From the NCBI RefSeq assembly GCF_025725685.1, contig NZ_CP107008.1, positions 1,922,001-1,986,000 of the forward strand: 64,000 bases of DNA. Reading direction: 5' to 3'. Source of the stretch: Halomonas sp. M4R1S46. Its GTDB lineage: Bacteria; Pseudomonadota; Gammaproteobacteria; Pseudomonadales; Halomonadaceae. Shown here piece by piece: positions 59,525 through 64,000 of the stretch (positions are counted from its first letter, which is position 1; each line of letters opens with the position of its first letter). A program made the position numbers and the translations under genes. The notes beneath the pieces were generated by a model. That model did not search any database. It saw only the letters and a program-made list of their open reading frames with translations, and was not told the origin of the DNA.

Positions 59525-61381
59525 ATGGAAAAACACCTAGTGACACGCCTGGGCCCCGCGCTGCTGTGCCTCGGCATGGCCCCCGCCGCCCTGGCGATCG
59601 ATGCCCGGATCGAGGGGGTCGAGGAGGAGCTGGCCGACAACGTCGAGGTCTACCTCGACGAGCTGGACGCCGGCCAGTATCGCCCGGAACGGCTCGAGGC
59701 CGAGGTGCGTCGCCTCAGCCAGGAGGCCCTGCGGGTCTACGGCTACTATTCCCCCCAGCTGCGGGTGCGCTTCGATGATGCCGAGGCCCCCACGGAGGTC
59801 ACCGTCGACATCGACCCGGGGGCGCCCGTCAGGATCGAACGCCTGACGTTCCGCCTGGAAGGGGAGGCGGCCGAGGACCGGCCCTTTCGCGAGGCCATCG
59901 AGGCCTACCCCCAGGCGGAAGGTGACGTGCTGCGCCATGCGCCCTTCGATGCGCTGCGCCGTCGCCTGGCCAGCCTGGCCCTGGAGCGCGGCTATTTCGA
60001 CTGGCGCTTCGACGAACGGCGCATGGAGATTCGTCCCTGGGCGAACAGCGCGCGCCTGTCCCTGACCCTGGACAGCGGCGTGCGTCACCGCTTCGGGGAG
60101 GTCAGCTTCAGCGGCGAGCACATCGAGGCGGACCGCCTCCAGAACCTGGTCCCGTTCGGCGAGGGCGCCCCCTACCTGGCCAGCGACGTGGCGACCCTCA
60201 ACCAGCGGCTCGGCGAGACCGAGTGGTTCGGTTCGGTCAGCGTGCGGCCCCGTCTCGATGCCGGCGTCGGGCGCCTGGCCCTGCCCGAGGTGCCGCTGGG
60301 GGTCTATCGTGCCCTGGACGTCGAGGGCGCCGGCCCGCTCCCAGGGCCCGCGCCACGCCTGAGCCGCGAGGCCCTGGCCGCCGCCGGCCAGGTGCCGGCC
60401 CCCGCCGTGCCCTCGGTGCCCATCGATGTGACGGTCACCCCCGCGGACCGCCACCAGTTCGAGGTCGGCGTGGGCTATGCCACCGATGTGGGCCCCCGGG
60501 CGCGCTTCGCCTGGGACCAGCCCTGGGTCAACCGCTACGGGCACAGCCTCGATCACGACCTCAACATCTCCGGCCCCGAGCAGCAGTTCAGCGGCGTCTA
60601 CCGCATGCCGCTGGAGGATCCGCTTCGCGATAGCTATCAGCTGCAGTACGGGCTGCGCAACAAGGACAGCGAGGATACCCGGACCCTCGAGGCCAGCGTC
60701 GAGTTCGGTCGCCGCTGGAAGTTCGACAACGCCTGGGAACAGCTCATCTATCTGCGCAGCACCTACGAGGACTTCACCCAGGCCGGGGTGTCGAACCAGG
60801 TGGTGCTGCTCTATCCGGGGGTGCGCTGGACCCGCACCCGGTCGCGCAACCCCACCTTTCCCACCTGGGGGGACCGTCAGCAGCTGACGCTCCAGTACTC
60901 CAGCGAACTGTGGGGCTCCTCCGCCGAGTTCCTGCGGCTCAACGGCGACAGCCAGTGGATCCGCATGCTCGGGGACGCCAACCGCTTCATCGGGCGGGTC
61001 GGGGTGGGGGCGATTTCCACCGATGATTTCGCCGATATCCCTCCCTCGCTGCGCTTCTTCACCGGCGGCGACAACAGTGTCCGCGGCTATGCCTACGAGA
61101 GCCTGTCCCCCGAGGACGAGGACGGCGAGTTGATCGGTGGCGAACAGCGCTTCGTCGCCAGCGTCGAGGCCCAGCGCCGGCTGACCGGCAAGTGGTGGCT
61201 GGCCAGTTTCGTGGATGTCGGCGACGCCTTCACCGACTGGTGGCCCGCCGAGCTCAACAGCGGCGCGGGGCTCGGCGTCCGCTGGATCTCGCCCGTGGGG
61301 CCCATCCGGCTGGATATCGCCCATCCCTTCGACGCCGAGGATGCCTTCCGCATCCACTTCGCCATTGGCCCGGAATTCTGA
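59525..61381 (+). CDS. tamA: Translocation and assembly module outer-membrane subunit TamA
   Basis: A 618-residue Omp85-family protein. A signal peptide ends at about ALAIDA (residue 25), three POTRA domains run to about 270 (linked by a Pro/Ala-rich stretch with PLPGPAPRL), and a 16-strand barrel follows with the Omp85 FFTGGDNSVRGYAYESL motif near residue 520 and a C-terminal aromatic signature ending GPEF. It forms the outer-membrane part of TAM with TamB. tamB follows 11 nt later. Confidence 0.95.
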   Translation: MEKHLVTRLGPALLCLGMAPAALAIDARIEGVEEELADNVEVYLDELDAGQYRPERLEAEVRRLSQEALRVYGYYSPQLRVRFDDAEAPTEVTVDIDPGAPVRIERLTFRLEGEAAEDRPFREAIEAYPQAEGDVLRHAPFDALRRRLASLALERGYFDWRFDERRMEIRPWANSARLSLTLDSGVRHRFGEVSFSGEHIEADRLQNLVPFGEGAPYLASDVATLNQRLGETEWFGSVSVRPRLDAGVGRLALPEVPLGVYRALDVEGAGPLPGPAPRLSREALAAAGQVPAPAVPSVPIDVTVTPADRHQFEVGVGYATDVGPRARFAWDQPWVNRYGHSLDHDLNISGPEQQFSGVYRMPLEDPLRDSYQLQYGLRNKDSEDTRTLEASVEFGRRWKFDNAWEQLIYLRSTYEDFTQAGVSNQVVLLYPGVRWTRTRSRNPTFPTWGDRQQLTLQYSSELWGSSAEFLRLNGDSQWIRMLGDANRFIGRVGVGAISTDDFADIPPSLRFFTGGDNSVRGYAYESLSPEDEDGELIGGEQRFVASVEAQRRLTGKWWLASFVDVGDAFTDWWPAELNSGAGLGVRWISPVGPIRLDIAHPFDAEDAFRIHFAIGPEF

Positions 61382-61392
61382 GAGGCCGTATC

Positions 61393-64000
61393 GTGAGAGT
61401 CCGTCTTCTGACCTGGGCCCTGGCCCGCCTGTTGATCGTCCTGCCGCTCTGGTGCCTCGGCCTGGGGCTGCTGGTCCTGGGCCTGGCCCTGTCGCCCTGG
61501 GGCACGGGCCTGCTGCTGAGCCAGGGGGAACGCCTCGGGCTGCTCGAGGTGGGCCGGGTCGAGGGGGCGCCGCTGGACACCCTGCTCATCGAGGACCTGC
61601 GCGTCTCGGCGGGGCCGGCCCGGGTCGCCGTGGCCCGCTTCGAGCTGGCCTGGGCCGAGGACTGCCTGCTCGATGGCCGGCTGTGCCTGGACCGGCTCGT
61701 CGTGGAGGGCGCGCGCATCCGGCTCGCCGGCAGCGACGCCGCCCCCGAGGAGCCGCCCCCCGAGGCGGCCGGTGACGACCCGCCCGGGGCGATCCAGCTG
61801 CCGTTTCCCATCGAACTGCGCGAGCTGGCCCTGCGCGACGTGGAGGTGACCCTGGCCGACGGCACCCAGCTCCGCTGGGAAAGCTTCACCACCGGGGCGG
61901 TGGCCGAGGCGGGCACGCTGCGCCTGGACCCCACGCGGCTCACCGGCGCCCGCCTGCGACTGCCACTGTCGCCTGGCCAGCAGCTCGCCCTCAGCGAGGC
62001 CGAGCAGGCCACGCCGCGCCTCTCGGCGGCGGCCATCGATGCCGCCGTCGCCGTGCGCTCGCCGCTGCCGGCCCAGGCCGCGGCGGTGGTCGAGGGCCGG
62101 GACTCGACACCCCCCGAGGAGCGGCCGCGCCTCGCGCTGCCCGAGATCACCCTGCCGCTGGCGGTGGAAGTGCCTCGCCTGACCGTCGAGGATGCCGCCC
62201 TGGAAGGCGCCATGGCCTACGTGATCGATCGTCTCGAGCTGAGCGTCACGGCCCGTGACCAGCGTATCGCCATCGACCCCCTGGCGGTGGCGACCCGGGA
62301 GGCGGATGCCGAGCTGATGGCCCGGATCACCCTGCACGGGGACTATCCGCTGCAGGCGCGACTCGCCGCCGACTTCTACCTGCCGGAGCGGCTGCCCGCC
62401 CTGGCCGGCCAGCGTCTCGAACTGGTCCTGGCGGGCAGCCTGGCCGACCTGGAGGTCGACCTCACGGCCAGCGGACCGGTGGAGGCGCACTTCACGGCGC
62501 GCCTCGATGCCCTGGACCCGGACCTGCCCTTCGCGGCGAGCCTGCAGAGCCCCGAGCTGCAATGGCCGCTGCCCGGTGCGCCGTCGGCCGACGCGCCGAC
62601 CAGCGAGGGGGACGGCGGGGAACCGCCCGCACCCTGGCGCATCGAGGACCTGTCGCTGTCCGCCGAGGGCCGGCTGACCGATTACCGGACCCGTCTGGCC
62701 CTGACCGCCGAGGGCCCGTCGCTGCCGCGCAGCGAGCTGAGCCTGACGGGGAGCGGCAACCTCGAGCACTTCGCCTGGCAGCCGCTGCGGCTGGCCACCG
62801 GTGAGGGCATCGTCAGCAGTCAGGGGCGCGTCGACTGGTCCGAGGCGCTGTCCGTCTCCGCCCGACTGGGCCTCGACAACGTCGATCCCGAGCCCTTCGT
62901 CGAGGGGCTGTCCGGGCGCCTGGACGGCGAGGCCGAACTGGCCTTCAGCCAGACCGCCGATGGCTGGCGACTCGGCGTGCCCTCGCTGGCTCTCGACGGA
63001 GAACTGGCCGACCAGCCGCTGGCCCTGCAGGCCCGTCTCTCCGGTGACAGCGGCATGCACTGGTGGATCGACAGCCTGATCCTGCGCCAGGGTGACAATC
63101 GCCTCACCGCCGACGGGGAGGTGGCGCCCGAGCGCCTGGCCCTGGACGCCGTCCTGGATCTGCCCCGGCTGGGCGACCTCTACCCGTCCCTGGCCGGCGC
63201 GCTGTCCGGACGCCTCCATGCCGCGGGAAGCCTGGAGGCGCCCCGGCTCGAGCTGGCCCTGGAGGGCGAGAACCTGGCGTTGGGCGAGAACCGCCTGACC
63301 CGCCTGTCGCTGGCCGGCGAGGTGGCCGGCCTCGAGGATCCGACCCTGGACCTGGCGCTGACCGCCAGCGAGGTAGCCGCCGGCGGCCAGCAACTGGCCG
63401 ACATCAACCTGAACCTGGACGGCCGGCTGTCGTCGCACCGCCTGACCCTGGCCGTCGACGGCGACCCCGAGGGCCCGCTATCGCGCCTGGCCCTGGCCCT
63501 CGAGGGCGGCCTCGGCGCCGAGCGGCAGCGTTATCGGGGGCGCCTGAGCCCGCTGGAGGCGGTGACCGCCTATGGTGGCCTGGCCCTGGAGGAGGCGCTG
63601 ACCTTCGAGGCCGACTTGGCGGCGGGGGCGGCCACCGTCGAGCCCTTCTGCCTGGTCCGGGTCGAGGGCGGGGCCCTGTGCCTCGAGGAGACGCTGTCGG
63701 CCTCCGCCGAGCAGGGCCGCGCCGTCCTGACGATCCGCGATCTGCCCATGGACCTGGTCGCCGAGAGCTTGCCGGCCGGATGGGACATCGCGGGCAACAA
63801 CACCGGGGACATCGTCGCCAGCTGGTCCCGGGGGGCGGCCCGGTGGCAGCTCGACGCCGCGCTGCAGAGTCGCGCCGCCATCGAGGGGGAGGACGCCTAT
63901 GGCCAGCCCTGGTCGGTGCCGGGCACCGGACTGGAACTCGACCTCGAGGCCAACCAGGCCCGGGCCGACCTGGCGCTGGCCCTGACGCTCGGCGACAGCG
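61393..64000 (+). CDS. tamB: Translocation and assembly module inner-membrane subunit TamB (partial)
   Basis: The first 869 codons of a TamB homologue, cut by the window end. It starts with GTG (VRVRLLTWALARLLIVLPLW as first residues), has one N-terminal membrane anchor (about 10-35), then a long beta-taco-type region of repeating hydrophobic strands with EGxLxDL-like phrases. TamB spans the periplasm and moves phospholipid or barrel proteins with TamA. The full protein should be 1200-1400 residues. The frame is open throughout the window. Confidence 0.93.
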   Translation, partial: MRVRLLTWALARLLIVLPLWCLGLGLLVLGLALSPWGTGLLLSQGERLGLLEVGRVEGAPLDTLLIEDLRVSAGPARVAVARFELAWAEDCLLDGRLCLDRLVVEGARIRLAGSDAAPEEPPPEAAGDDPPGAIQLPFPIELRELALRDVEVTLADGTQLRWESFTTGAVAEAGTLRLDPTRLTGARLRLPLSPGQQLALSEAEQATPRLSAAAIDAAVAVRSPLPAQAAAVVEGRDSTPPEERPRLALPEITLPLAVEVPRLTVEDAALEGAMAYVIDRLELSVTARDQRIAIDPLAVATREADAELMARITLHGDYPLQARLAADFYLPERLPALAGQRLELVLAGSLADLEVDLTASGPVEAHFTARLDALDPDLPFAASLQSPELQWPLPGAPSADAPTSEGDGGEPPAPWRIEDLSLSAEGRLTDYRTRLALTAEGPSLPRSELSLTGSGNLEHFAWQPLRLATGEGIVSSQGRVDWSEALSVSARLGLDNVDPEPFVEGLSGRLDGEAELAFSQTADGWRLGVPSLALDGELADQPLALQARLSGDSGMHWWIDSLILRQGDNRLTADGEVAPERLALDAVLDLPRLGDLYPSLAGALSGRLHAAGSLEAPRLELALEGENLALGENRLTRLSLAGEVAGLEDPTLDLALTASEVAAGGQQLADINLNLDGRLSSHRLTLAVDGDPEGPLSRLALALEGGLGAERQRYRGRLSPLEAVTAYGGLALEEALTFEADLAAGAATVEPFCLVRVEGGALCLEETLSASAEQGRAVLTIRDLPMDLVAESLPAGWDIAGNNTGDIVASWSRGAARWQLDAALQSRAAIEGEDAYGQPWSVPGTGLELDLEANQARADLALALTLGDS

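Overview
The window is a high-GC gammaproteobacterial chromosome segment. Gene content and order (fmdB-aspS-yebC-ruvCAB-tolQRAB-pal-cpoB, prfC next to a YjjV-type tatD, regB/regA, galU-ugd, tamAB), an orphan HybE-family gene, and genes for 3-hydroxybutyrate and acetoacetate use all suggest Halomonas or a close relative in the Halomonadaceae. That assignment is inferred from the sequence; no database was searched. No rRNA, tRNA, CRISPR array, prophage or complete insertion sequence was seen. Sixty-two protein-coding features are described; only the last (tamB) is cut by the window edge.

Layout. 0-6.2 kb, minus strand: acetoacetyl-CoA synthetase, an inner-membrane acyltransferase, a degenerate LytM lipoprotein, a glycosyltransferase, a PAP2 phosphatase and an AlkB-type repair dioxygenase. 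6.2-12.6 kb: a LysR regulator divergent from succinyl-CoA:3-ketoacid CoA-transferase (scoAB), then a DUF1338-like protein, glutaredoxin, an inositol-monophosphatase-family enzyme, a HybE-like protein and 3-hydroxybutyrate dehydrogenase. Together BdhA, AacS and ScoAB form a route from 3-hydroxybutyrate to acetoacetyl-CoA with two alternative activation steps. 12.7-19.1 kb: RegB/RegA redox two-component system divergent from an RND efflux pair. 19.1-22.5 kb: a HipA/HipB-like pair in reversed order, an SDR enzyme and an FNT (formate/nitrite) transporter with a perfect FNR/ANR-type box upstream. 22.7-31.5 kb: a small unknown protein, prfC, tatD, ygfZ, an HMA-like/OsmC pair, uvrB and class I fumarase. 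31.7-41.3 kb: cardiolipin synthase, a HypT-like LysR regulator, a NadM-Nudix fusion, YihY, Leu-type dehydrogenase, acylphosphatase, a ribokinase-nucleoside hydrolase operon and a D-2-hydroxyacid dehydrogenase. 41.5-52.9 kb: the long housekeeping block from fmdB to yciK, dealing with aspartyl-tRNA charging, Holliday-junction resolution and the Tol-Pal envelope machine. 52.9-54.0 kb: an accessory insert with a zinc-ribbon ORF and a second ORF separated from it only by an in-frame amber codon. 54.0-64 kb: a MupP/Gph-type phosphatase, ubiG, galU, a UDP-glucose-dehydrogenase homologue lacking its catalytic cysteine, sodB, a coiled-coil membrane protein, and tamA/tamB.

The least ordinary features are mostly non-coding or degenerate: a 112-bp MITE-like element with 14-bp terminal inverted repeats and 10-bp direct repeats set into the fumarase terminator; a 63-bp tandem repeat that copies the 3' end of yebC; a dispersed ~115-bp intergenic element present twice in opposite orientation; a (TTGCTCC)6 tract touching the tatD start codon; the Ugd-like pseudoenzyme candidate; and a Nudix box with a substituted metal-ligand position. 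I found no gene cluster that I would call a new multi-gene system with confidence.
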